NCBI GenBank assembly: GCA_023405815.1
Contig: JAEXXM010000026.1
Span: forward strand, 1-64,000
Length of the DNA stretch: 64,000 nt
Reading direction: 5' to 3'
From: Pseudomonadota bacterium
GTDB lineage: Bacteria > Pseudomonadota > Alphaproteobacteria > Rhizobiales > Hyphomicrobiaceae
Each line of letters opens with the position of its first letter. Within the stretch, counting starts at the first letter, position 1. Below are positions 9,098 to 16,713 of this stretch, one piece after another. Below the pieces are notes generated by a model. That model saw only the letters and a list, made by a program, of their open reading frames with translations. It had not been told where the DNA came from and made no database searches. A program made the translations under genes and the position numbers.

Positions 9098-9181
9098 GCT
9101 TTACGTTGCTCCCCAGGCCTGTTCCTCAGCAATGCCGCTCCGTATAGTCTGCGCCCGGATTACGCGGGATGGCCTGTCTCT

Positions 9182-10927
9182 ATGCATGTTCTGTGGCGCG
9201 GCGATACTCTGCAACGGTTGCGGCTCGTCTCCGGGCTGATCTTGTTTGCGTTCGCCGCGACGCATTTCATCAATCACGCTTTGGGGCTCATCAGCGTCGA
9301 CTGGATGCAGACGGTGCAACAGTGGCGCTGGTCGGTCACGCGCTCTTGGCCGGGCACAATCGTGCTGCTCGCCGCGCTGCTGACCCACGCCTCCCTGGGG
9401 CTCTATAAGCTCGCCGGTCGCGCGACGCTGAGGCTCCCGCGCTGGGAGCTCATACAGATCGCGCTCGGCATCTCGATCCCGTTTCTTCTGCTTCCCCACA
9501 TCATCAACACGCGCATCGCGCACGTGTTCTTCGGCGTCAACGACATCTACCTCTACGAGCTCGCGCGCCTGTGGCCGGATAGCGCGCTGGTTCAGAGCAT
9601 CCTGCTCGTTATCGTCTGGGTGCATGGCTGTATGGGATTGCACTTCTGGCTTCGCCTCTATGCGCCCTATCGCCGTGTGTTTCCCCTGCTCTTGACCCTG
9701 GCGGTCATCATCCCGCTCGCCGCGCTGGGCGGCTTCGCCTTTGCGGGCAGTAATGTCGCTGCCGCCATCGAAAACCCGTCGGTACTCGCCAATCTCAAGG
9801 TGCTGACGCATTGGCCCGACGCCGCCGCGAACGCGACGCTCGCCTGGCTGCGCAACCTCGCGCGCATCGAGTTTGCGGCGGTGCTGCTCGTCGTCGCTGG
9901 ATGCCTTGCGTGGGCTCGCTTTGCGCGCCTTGCCGGACCGAAGGTGACGGTCGCCTATACGTCAGGCCCCACCGTGCGCGTCCCGTATGGGCCGACGCTG
10001 CTCGAGATAAGCCGCGCGTCGCACATTCCTCACGCCTCCGTGTGCGGCGGTCGCGCCCGCTGCTCGACATGCCGCGTGCGCATCGAGCGCGGCTCCTATG
10101 GTCTACCCGCACCCGCATTCCCGGAGGTCGTGACGCTGGGCAGCATCGGTGCGCCGCCCAACGTGCGCCTCGCCTGCCAGATCCGGCCCGAGCACTACGT
10201 CATCGTCACGCGGCTCCTCAAGTCGGAGGTCGCGGGCCCCGAGGCCGTCGAGATCGAGGAGGCGGATTCCGCCGGCGCCGAGAAGACGCTCGCCGTCATG
10301 TTCGTAGATCTGCGCGATTTCACCCGCCTTGCTGAAAAGCGCCTGCCGTTCGACGTCGTCTATGTGCTCAACGAGTTCTTCGGCGTGGTCGGCGCCGCGA
10401 TCACGCGCCACGGCGGGTGGATCGACAAGTTTCTCGGCGACGGTCTGCTCGCCGTATTCGGCCAGCGCGACGGGGTCGAGATGGGCTGTCGCCAGGCGCT
10501 GCGTACCGCCCGCGACATCGATCTCGCCCTCGACGGCATCAACGCCAAGCTGGAGCCCGAGCTCGGCCGCCCGCTGGCCGTCGGCATCGGCATCGATGCC
10601 GGCACGCTCCTCTTGGGCCGCATCGGCTATGGAGAGGCGGTCGACTTCACCGTCATCGGCAATCCCGTGAACGTCGCCAGCCGGCTCGAGGCGCTGACCA
10701 AGGAGCACAACGTGCAGATCATGCTGTCGCGCGCCGTGGCGAGCCTCTCGAGCTGGGAGCCGCCCCCGGAGTTGATCAGCAGCACGGCGGTGCGCGGCGT
10801 CGCCGAGCCGATCGAGGTCGTGGCCGTCGCGCGCGGCCGCGATCTTCCCGACGCCATCCTGGCGCTGAGCGATGCCGAAAAGGAAAAGCCCGCGGCTTGG
10901 CGCGCGGGCTTCTGGGGACGCGGTTGA
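9182..10927 (+). CDS. Membrane-anchored 2Fe-2S ferredoxin / class III nucleotide cyclase fusion
   Basis: 581 residues in three parts. Residues 1-250 hold several membrane helices with histidines inside or at their ends (H28, H32, H69, H106, H148, H154), resembling diheme or succinate-dehydrogenase-type cytochrome b anchors. Residues 254-345 are an adrenodoxin-like ferredoxin with C288, C294, C297 and C332 (C-x5-C-x2-C...C). Residues 368-560 are a class III cyclase with metal aspartates D376 and D420 (FVDLRDF, FLGDGLLAVF), K416, the DFT aspartate that with lysine selects adenine, and NVASR. It is therefore predicted to make cAMP, probably gated by redox state of the iron-sulfur cluster; the gating and heme binding are inference. 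Stands alone. Confidence 0.88.
   Translation: MHVLWRGDTLQRLRLVSGLILFAFAATHFINHALGLISVDWMQTVQQWRWSVTRSWPGTIVLLAALLTHASLGLYKLAGRATLRLPRWELIQIALGISIPFLLLPHIINTRIAHVFFGVNDIYLYELARLWPDSALVQSILLVIVWVHGCMGLHFWLRLYAPYRRVFPLLLTLAVIIPLAALGGFAFAGSNVAAAIENPSVLANLKVLTHWPDAAANATLAWLRNLARIEFAAVLLVVAGCLAWARFARLAGPKVTVAYTSGPTVRVPYGPTLLEISRASHIPHASVCGGRARCSTCRVRIERGSYGLPAPAFPEVVTLGSIGAPPNVRLACQIRPEHYVIVTRLLKSEVAGPEAVEIEEADSAGAEKTLAVMFVDLRDFTRLAEKRLPFDVVYVLNEFFGVVGAAITRHGGWIDKFLGDGLLAVFGQRDGVEMGCRQALRTARDIDLALDGINAKLEPELGRPLAVGIGIDAGTLLLGRIGYGEAVDFTVIGNPVNVASRLEALTKEHNVQIMLSRAVASLSSWEPPPELISSTAVRGVAEPIEVVAVARGRDLPDAILALSDAEKEKPAAWRAGFWGRG
10886..10911 (-). terminator. Terminator for the minus-strand DUF2147 gene, inside the cyclase 3' end
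   Basis: Stem AAGCCCGCG / CGCGGGCTT (10886-10894 and 10903-10911). Read on the minus strand it is followed by TTTCCTTTT, so it fits termination of the gene ending at 10938. The hairpin is wholly inside the last codons of the plus-strand cyclase gene. Confidence 0.7.
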
Positions 10928-10937
10928 GGGTGTCGAT

Positions 10938-11777
10938 CTAGTCGTCTTTGCCGTCGCAAGGGAAGCTGATGAGGCCGACGTAGGGCGCCGTGACCTTGCA
11001 CGTCTTGCCGGACCGCTTCAGCTTCACCGGGCCGTCGCCGCTTCCCAGCTCTTCCATGACGCGCGCGAGAACCTTTCCTTCGCCCTTGCCGCTGGCCTTC
11101 GGCGCCTTGCTCCAGTCGTCGTCGGGCGTCTCGGCCTTGGCGGTATCGGCCGTCTTATCAGTCGTCGTGGCTGGTGCATCCGACCTTGCGACGCCAGACT
11201 TGTTCGTGTCGGCCTTGTCGGCCTCCGAAGCGGTCGCATTGAGGTCCACAGGCGCCAACTGGTCACCGCTCGCCCCGCTCTTCTCGTCCGCCTTTGTCGT
11301 CTCGGCAGACTTCGTCTCGACAGGCTTGGTCGCGGCAGCGGGAGTCGCCTGCGCCGCCTGCCCGGCCGTGCATGTCTGCAGGTCGCCCGGCGCGCGCTTC
11401 CAGGTATAGGTCTCGCTCAGCCACTTGGTGCCCGCGTAGCCCTTGACGCGCAGCTTGTCGCCTTCGAGCGCCGTCAACTCGACGTCGAATCTTTGTCCGC
11501 GGTCCGGATCGTAGATCCAGCCGTTGTCCCACTTGTTCTTGCCGACGGGAGCGACGGCGCCGATGATCTGCTTGCCGCAGTCCTTGGCGTTCTCCGCGTC
11601 CTTCACCCAGGCGACGCGGCCGCAAAGCTTGCCTTCGCATTCGTTGATCTCGACCGCACCGCGGCCGGTATGGTCGATCCAGACGCCGAGCGGGGAATTG
11701 TCGGCATGCGCCGCCGCGGCCGACAGCATCGCGAGCGCGAGGCCGACGCAGGGCGTGGCGATACGATCAAAGCGCAT
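10938..11777 (-). CDS. Secreted DUF2147 protein with Ala/Thr/Lys/Asp-rich C-terminal half
   Basis: 279 residues. A signal peptide (about 1-25, ending AHA) is followed by the DUF2147 core: LGVWIDHTGRGAVEINECEGKLCGRVAWV, then DNGWIYDPDRGQRFDVELTALEGDKLRVKGYAG and YTWKRAP. Two cysteines in the first block are family-typical. About residues 145-240 are low-complexity, rich in Ala, Thr, Lys and Asp, ending in a small Lys-rich segment (MEELGSGDGPVKLKRSGKTCKV). DUF2147 proteins are periplasmic and of unknown function. A second copy lies 0.75 kb upstream on the same strand. Confidence 0.85.
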   Translation of the reverse strand: MRFDRIATPCVGLALAMLSAAAAHADNSPLGVWIDHTGRGAVEINECEGKLCGRVAWVKDAENAKDCGKQIIGAVAPVGKNKWDNGWIYDPDRGQRFDVELTALEGDKLRVKGYAGTKWLSETYTWKRAPGDLQTCTAGQAAQATPAAATKPVETKSAETTKADEKSGASGDQLAPVDLNATASEADKADTNKSGVARSDAPATTTDKTADTAKAETPDDDWSKAPKASGKGEGKVLARVMEELGSGDGPVKLKRSGKTCKVTAPYVGLISFPCDGKDD

Positions 11778-11878
11778 GGGTACCTCCGATAATCTGCTGG
11801 TCTTGACCTAGGCAAATGCAGAGCCGCACGCAAGCGGCCTTTCCATTGCGCCAAAATCCGCATAGCGCGTGTTCAGCG

Positions 11879-11896
11879 CTGTTCCGTGTGGAACAG
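11879..11896. repeat. Inverted repeat between two secreted-protein genes
   Basis: CTGTTCC / GGAACAG arms separated by GTGT. It lies between the start of the DUF2147 gene (11777) and the end of the upstream gene (11918). There is no T-run, so it could be an operator or a processing or attenuation stem; unassigned. Confidence 0.35.
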
Positions 11897-11917
11897 GGCA
11901 CGCACGCGCGAGCATTG

Positions 11918-12502
11918 CTATCGTTTCACGTAGACGCTCGCGCTGAGCATAGCTTTTGCGCCTGTGTTTTCAGGCACGTGGAACTGAATGAAGCTCAATG
12001 CATCTGGTGTCTGGTGTGTCCACGAGTACACGCGCGTGGCGCCATGCTGCCACGACTTATCAGCGGCGCGGCCAATTCCCCGCGTCAATTCGCCGAGCAA
12101 GACGTCGGGCTTGGTGTTCGGCACGCGCAATGTGCACGAGGTCTCCGTCCCGTTGCCGAATGCCGGCACTTCCTTCTTGGACGCCTCGCCTGACTTGGCG
12201 CGCATCGCCGTGAGGATGAATTCTTCGCCGTGATCGTGATAGCGCCAGCCGAGAAGCTTTTCGTACGGTGCCTCGGGCACATAGGGCGCGAGGTCGTCGC
12301 CGAGCAGTTGATCGTATTCGCCGAAGCCCGCGGCGCGCTCGACGCCCTCGAGATCGGGAAGATGCTTCAAGCAGAAGAAATGGAACTGGCCGAAGATGCG
12401 CGCCGGCCCCTTCTCCTTGGGGATCTTCTGCGCATTGGCCGTCACCGACGCCAGCGTGATGCCGAGCGCGAGGAGAAATGTGCGGACGAGGCTGAAGCTC
12501 AT
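11918..12502 (-). CDS. Secreted protein of unknown function
   Basis: 194 residues from the ATG at 12502. The open frame reaches 12649, but the signal peptide MSFSLVRTFLLALGITLASVTANA begins here. The mature part opens KIPKEKGPARIFGQFHFFCLKHLPDLEGVERAA and contains WRYHDHGEEFILTAM, a cysteine in SCTLRVPN, and SWTHQTPDALSFIQFHV. I do not recognise a family. It starts 24 bases downstream of the stop of a DUF2147 gene, so the two are probably co-transcribed; exported to the periplasm is the only safe inference. Confidence 0.72.
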   Translation of the reverse strand: MSFSLVRTFLLALGITLASVTANAQKIPKEKGPARIFGQFHFFCLKHLPDLEGVERAAGFGEYDQLLGDDLAPYVPEAPYEKLLGWRYHDHGEEFILTAMRAKSGEASKKEVPAFGNGTETSCTLRVPNTKPDVLLGELTRGIGRAADKSWQHGATRVYSWTHQTPDALSFIQFHVPENTGAKAMLSASVYVKR

Positions 12503-12525
12503 GGCGTCGCTCCGCCGGCGGCTGC

Positions 12526-13071
12526 TCAGCGCGAGGCGACGCCGGGAGGCACGGGCGGCCAGCCGGACGTATCCTCCGACCAGTTGCCTTCGGCGATCAT
12601 CTTCGCCTGCTCCTCGCAGGACGGCGGCTTGCGCGGCATGCGCGTCCACACTTCCGCCGATCCGAAGATCGGCAGCAGCATGTAGCCCGATACCTTCACC
12701 TTGTTAGGGCTCAGGACTTCCGCATAGCCCGAGAAGTTCATGCCGAGGTCGGGAACATAGACGTTTCCGTCCGCCCAGGTGCCATCGGGCTGCTTCTTGA
12801 AGCCCGTGACGACGACAAGCCCGCACACGAACCGCGACTGCAGCTTGGCGTCGGGATTGCGGAAGTCGCGCAGCGGCCCGCGGTCCGGGCCGCGAGGCTT
12901 CTTCAGCCAGGCGACGCGCCCACAGCGCTCACGGCCGCACGCACCGAACTGCATGATGACCTCGCCGTGCGAGTCCATCCAGTAGCCGTCGAGGTTCTCC
13001 GCGTGCAGGCGTGTCGCAGTGAGGCCAAGAGCGGCAACGAAACCCGCCAGGCAAAGGACGACGGCCCGCAT
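12526..13071 (-). CDS. Secreted DUF2147 protein
   Basis: 181 residues from the ATG at 13071; a GTG 12 bases upstream is in frame but abuts the GAGGGAG ribosome binding site, which suits the ATG better. A signal peptide (RAVVLCLAGFVAALGLTATRLHA) precedes the DUF2147 core: DGYWMDSHGEVIMQFGACGRERCGRVAWLKKP, then GTWADGNVYVPDLGMNFSGYAEVLSPNKVKVSGYM and EVWTRMP. A short Pro/Trp-rich tail follows. It appears to be the first gene of a minus-strand run of three secreted-protein genes. Confidence 0.85.
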   Translation of the reverse strand: MRAVVLCLAGFVAALGLTATRLHAENLDGYWMDSHGEVIMQFGACGRERCGRVAWLKKPRGPDRGPLRDFRNPDAKLQSRFVCGLVVVTGFKKQPDGTWADGNVYVPDLGMNFSGYAEVLSPNKVKVSGYMLLPIFGSAEVWTRMPRKPPSCEEQAKMIAEGNWSEDTSGWPPVPPGVASR

Positions 13072-13175
13072 GTCGAAAGTCACTCCCTCTGAAAATCGAG
13101 TCGACGGATTGAATTCTTTTGCACGAACGAAGGACGGCCGACAATCTATCCGCCCCAGTCAAGGCATTAATGCGG

Positions 13176-14903
13176 CTACTCCTGTGGCCGATCCGACTCC
13201 TCGCCGCCCTCGGACGGCTCTTCTGCCGCCCCCTCCGCCTCGGGTTCGGCCACGCGTTCGTGATGCGCGCCCCCTAGCGTCTCGTAACCCATTTGCGCGG
13301 CGATGCTTCCGGTTCCGGCGATTGCGAGATAAGCCGTGATCAGGATCACCGCGACCGAGACCGCCGCCTGCCAGAAATACGGCCGCGCGCGCAGCACGCC
13401 TGCGGACGACGACAGCTCCTTGATGATCACGTAGCCGCCCATGCTGCGCCGGAACCATCCCGTGAGCTGCCCATCCTGCTGCAAGTGTTTGGGCACCCGC
13501 TTCCAGCCGGCGAACAGGTCGCCGATGAAGCCGAGCATGGAGCGGAAGTCCGCCGTGAGCAGCCCGGTCTTGTCCTGGTAGACGACGTCCTCGCCGGCGA
13601 TGAAGCCGGGATTGGCGCGTCCGATCGCCTTGCCCGTGAGCCGCGCCGGGTGGCCGATGACCGGCGATGCGGCCGGATCGGTCATTAGCGCCGCCACGGT
13701 CGTTGACGACGCGTTCATCGAGGGGAAGCGCACGGGCAGTGTGATGAGCACGCCGAGAGCGAAGGCTGCCGGTATCAGCAGCCACGCCCCGAGGATGCCG
13801 GCGACGACCGCGAGCGCGATCGGGAAGGCAAGGACGCCGAGCTCCCATACGAACTTTCGCCACAGCGCCCCCTTGTCGAGCCGCACGCGCTTTGCGGCCG
13901 CGTTGAGGTCGTAATCAGGGAACGCCTGCCCCTTCTGGTGCGCGATGTCGCCGAGATGCTGTATGCGCATGCCTGTCAGAGGGTGCGTCGAGTTGAGCTC
14001 GATGAGCCGGGCCCACGGATTGTGCGCGTCGAACAGCATCGCCTCGGAGGCCCGCGCCGGATCACCGAGATCGCTCTCGGCCTCGAGCCCCGAATAGCGC
14101 GCGTTCTTCACGTCGATGACGCCCATGTGCCGCGTGCTTTGCAAGAGGCTGTGCGTCGCCTCGGTGTCCTCGACCTTGACGATGCCGTAGGCGATCTTCA
14201 CCAGCGCAGCCGCAAGGTGGCGCGCCTCGACGCGCTCGGCGGAGAACGCATCGGCGAGATATTCGCGCGTGCGGCTGAGATAGTAGAGAAGGTAGATGCC
14301 GACGTAGTACATGACGAGCGCGGCGATGCCGACCAGCGCCTGCCCGCCTTTGTTCTTGCTGTTGCCCGATTTACCCGAGCGCATCGACGCTGCGTAGACC
14401 TGATAGAGAATCTGCACCAGCGTGCCGGCCGCTGTCATGACGATGAAGTCGCGGTTGACGATATGGCCCAGCTCGTGCGCGACGACCGCGCGTTGCTCGT
14501 CTTCGTTGAGGAACTCGAAGATCCCGTCCGTGACGACGATGCGCGCGTTGGAGCGCAACAGACCGTAGGTGAAGGCCGTTGGATTGCGATCGGGAATGAG
14601 ACCGATGCGCGGCGCCTCGAAGCCGTACTGATCGGCGACGGCGTGGATCAGCTGGTGCACGCCGGGAAACCGGGTCTTTAGCTCGGCATCGTCGAGGAAC
14701 TGCATCTTGTTGAACCAGCGCAGCGACCAGTCGCTGAGCCAGGGGCTGATGAGAAAGATCACGCCGTTGATGATGATCGTGAGCGTGATGGCGAAGCCGA
14801 GATCGACGCTCTCGGTGTAGACGAGCGCGGCGAGAATGACGCCGCACACCATGCCGAGGATCAGTCCGACGGTGATGAGCGAGGCAAAGAACAGGCGAGC
14901 CAT
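13176..14903 (-). CDS. M48 family (HtpX-like) membrane zinc metalloprotease
   Basis: 575 residues, much longer than E. coli HtpX (about 290). Two N-terminal helices (about 5-28 and 36-53) are followed by the zinc motif HELGH (H143, E144, H147) and the third ligand E214 in RTREYLADAFSAE. The domain ends with LNSTHPLTGMRIQHL. The C-terminal half adds further helices near 340-385 and 530-550, a soluble segment between them, and an acidic Glu-rich tail. It is expected to sit in the inner membrane with the active site facing the cytoplasm, in membrane-protein quality control. The extension's role is unknown. Confidence 0.88.
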   Translation of the reverse strand: MARLFFASLITVGLILGMVCGVILAALVYTESVDLGFAITLTIIINGVIFLISPWLSDWSLRWFNKMQFLDDAELKTRFPGVHQLIHAVADQYGFEAPRIGLIPDRNPTAFTYGLLRSNARIVVTDGIFEFLNEDEQRAVVAHELGHIVNRDFIVMTAAGTLVQILYQVYAASMRSGKSGNSKNKGGQALVGIAALVMYYVGIYLLYYLSRTREYLADAFSAERVEARHLAAALVKIAYGIVKVEDTEATHSLLQSTRHMGVIDVKNARYSGLEAESDLGDPARASEAMLFDAHNPWARLIELNSTHPLTGMRIQHLGDIAHQKGQAFPDYDLNAAAKRVRLDKGALWRKFVWELGVLAFPIALAVVAGILGAWLLIPAAFALGVLITLPVRFPSMNASSTTVAALMTDPAASPVIGHPARLTGKAIGRANPGFIAGEDVVYQDKTGLLTADFRSMLGFIGDLFAGWKRVPKHLQQDGQLTGWFRRSMGGYVIIKELSSSAGVLRARPYFWQAAVSVAVILITAYLAIAGTGSIAAQMGYETLGGAHHERVAEPEAEGAAEEPSEGGEESDRPQE

Positions 14904-15226
14904 CAGGTTCTCTCTGAATACGGCGGCGACACCTGTCGCGCCCCTTTGAAATCGGGCGCTAACCTAGGGCCGTTCTCGATGCGCGCCTAGCAGCCGGGCT
15001 ACGAGCGGGCTTTGGGTGAGACGGCGCAGCAACGCCGCGACGCACCGAGAGATCGCACAACCCTCTGTCCGCCACTCTGGAATTTGCGCCGACATTTTGT
15101 TCCGCGGCGGTTTTCCACAGCGGATTAAGCACCGCCGCCACGCTCGAAATAATTCGAATCCTAATTAGGCTGCCGTGGCCGCGCCCGGCCCAAGTCGAGC
15201 GTGGCGAAACGCATGGAGGGGTCATC
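14904..15226. other. Intergenic region between protease and acidic small protein genes
   Basis: 323 bases with no convincing gene. It must contain the divergent promoters of the M48 protease and the acidic protein. An AT-rich patch near 15146-15170 includes the perfect 10-base palindrome CCTAATTAGG (15160-15169), about 60 bases before the acidic protein start. This could be part of a promoter or operator; nothing more specific is visible. Confidence 0.5.
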
Positions 15227-15427
15227 ATGGCATTTGTCACTGGCGACGTCGTTCCTGTCTCGGGCGACGAGATGCCGTTCAAGGTCGTCTTCAAGCAGGG
15301 CGAGACGATCCTGACCGAATGGCTGGTGGAATCGAAAGAGGACGGCGAGCTGCAGATCGTCGAGACCTTGAAGAGCCTCGTCGACGATGATGAGGACGAG
15401 GAAGGAGACGACGACGACGATGAATGA
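15227..15427 (+). CDS. Small acidic protein, function unknown
   Basis: 66 residues. The ATG at 15227 is preceded by GGAGGGG at good spacing. The first 50 residues are mixed (MAFVTGDVVPVSGDEMPFKV, then QGETILTEWLVES), and the last 15 are almost all Asp and Glu. Such tails are seen in DNA mimics and chaperone-like adaptors, but here that is only a resemblance. It lies upstream of the SbcD/YhaN-like pair on the same strand, separated by 158 bases containing a DnaA-like box and a LexA box. Confidence 0.68.
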   Translation: MAFVTGDVVPVSGDEMPFKVVFKQGETILTEWLVESKEDGELQIVETLKSLVDDDEDEEGDDDDDE

Positions 15428-15515
15428 GGGCGGACGGCCGGGCCGCACCTCGCGGCCAGGCAGACGCGCACTGCTGGCGGCAGCCTGAGCCGGAGCCGCC
15501 AGCGATTTTCCCGCC

Positions 15516-15524
15516 TGTGGATAA
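15516..15524 (-). promoter_or_regulatory. Single DnaA-box sequence
   Basis: TGTGGATAA on the plus strand, i.e. the consensus 9-mer TTATCCACA on the minus strand. It lies 70 bases before the nuclease start. A single 9-mer can occur by chance. Confidence 0.35.
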
Positions 15525-15559
15525 CTTTGTTCCGGGTGATCACACGGTGGTTGTTTCGG

Positions 15560-15574
15560 GAACAAAAATAGAAC
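15560..15574 (+). promoter_or_regulatory. LexA box (alphaproteobacterial SOS box)
   Basis: GAACAAAAATAGAAC matches the alphaproteobacterial LexA consensus GAAC-N7-GAAC (GTTC-N7-GTTC on the other strand) exactly in both half-sites and spacing, with the A/T-rich start of the spacer usual for real sites. It ends 11 bases before the ATG of the nuclease gene, a position that would let LexA block transcription. It predicts that the nuclease/ATPase pair is induced by DNA damage. Confidence 0.7.
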
Positions 15575-15585
15575 ATTATGCGGCC

Positions 15586-16713
15586 ATGGGCTTTACCTTT
15601 CTCCACACAGCCGACTGGCAGCTCGGCAAACGCTTCGGGTCCTTCCCGGACGACAAGCCTGCCGTCCTGCGCGATCAGCGGCTCCAGGCCGTGGATCGCC
15701 TCGCCGAGGCGGGCATTGCCGGCGGCTGCGCAGCGGTGCTCGTTGCCGGCGACGTGTTCGACGCCGAGACCGCTCCGGAGGCATTGACGCGGCGCCTTCT
15801 CGAAAAGCTAAAGGCGTATCCGCAACTCGATTGGCATCTGCTTCCCGGCAACCACGACCCCGCGCGTGTCGGTGGCGTGTGGAGCGCGTTCGCCGGCGGT
15901 GGCGTGCCGGGGAACGTCCATCTCCATCTCGAGCCGAAGGCGGCCGAGATCGCGCCGGGAGTAATTCTGCTGCCGGCGCCGCTCGCATCCAAGCGCACCG
16001 AGACCGATCCGACAGCATGGTGGGACGGTGTCGCCGAGGGCTCAGTGCGCATCGGCCTCGCGCATGGCTCGGTGCAGGGCTTCGGCAGCAACGGCGACGC
16101 CAACGTGCCCATCGATCCAGCGCGCGTGAAATCGGCGCGGCTCTCCTATCTCGCGCTCGGCGACTGGCACGGCACGACACGCATCTCCGATCGCGCCTGG
16201 TACTCGGGAACGCCCGAGCCCGACGGCTTCCGCGACAACGATCCCGGCAACGCGCTCATCGTCCGCATCGACGGCTCCAGCCCGCCCGCGGTCGAGCGCG
16301 TGCGCACGGCACACTTCACCTGGCTGCGGCGCGCTCAGAAGGTGGACGGTGCAGCGTCGCTCGATGCGATCGACGCCGAGGTTGCCGCCCTCGGCAGTGC
16401 CGCCGGCCGCTGCCTGATGACGCTCGAATTGTCCGGCGCGGTTCCGCTCGCGGAGCTGGCGCGCATCGAGGAGCGTCTTGCGCGGCTCGGGCCCCGGTTG
16501 TTCCACCTCGCCTCGGACTTAGGCGCCCTGACGGCCTTCGCCGATGCGGCGGACCTGTCTTCTCTCAGCTCTCCGGCGTTGGGCGAGATCGCGCAGCGCT
16601 TGAAGGAGAAGTCGGACGCGGGTGGCGGTGACGCCGCCATCGCCGCCCGCGCGCTGCGCCGGTTGTTTGCATTTTCCCGGCAAGCCGAAGCGGGAGTGGG
16701 GGTGAAAGCATGA
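15586..16713 (+). CDS. Mre11/SbcD-type metallophosphoesterase (DNA repair exonuclease)
   Basis: 375 residues from the ATG at 15586; the frame is open from 15424 but homology begins with MGFTFLHTADWQLGKRF. The metallophosphoesterase motifs are present: D10 in HTADWQLG, GDVFD (55-59), GNHD (88-91), an AHG histidine and LGDWHG. Q12 stands where many relatives have His. It is expected to be a manganese-dependent DNA end-processing nuclease working with the ATPase encoded directly downstream, whose start overlaps its stop by 4 bases. A LexA box just upstream suggests SOS control. Resembles YhaO more than E. coli SbcD. Confidence 0.88.
   Translation: MGFTFLHTADWQLGKRFGSFPDDKPAVLRDQRLQAVDRLAEAGIAGGCAAVLVAGDVFDAETAPEALTRRLLEKLKAYPQLDWHLLPGNHDPARVGGVWSAFAGGGVPGNVHLHLEPKAAEIAPGVILLPAPLASKRTETDPTAWWDGVAEGSVRIGLAHGSVQGFGSNGDANVPIDPARVKSARLSYLALGDWHGTTRISDRAWYSGTPEPDGFRDNDPGNALIVRIDGSSPPAVERVRTAHFTWLRRAQKVDGAASLDAIDAEVAALGSAAGRCLMTLELSGAVPLAELARIEERLARLGPRLFHLASDLGALTAFADAADLSSLSSPALGEIAQRLKEKSDAGGGDAAIAARALRRLFAFSRQAEAGVGVKA

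Noticed and set aside
15146..15190. TTCGAATC, reminiscent of a tRNA T-loop.
   Set aside because: The flanking bases do not form a 5-bp T-stem and no anticodon or acceptor arms can be found.
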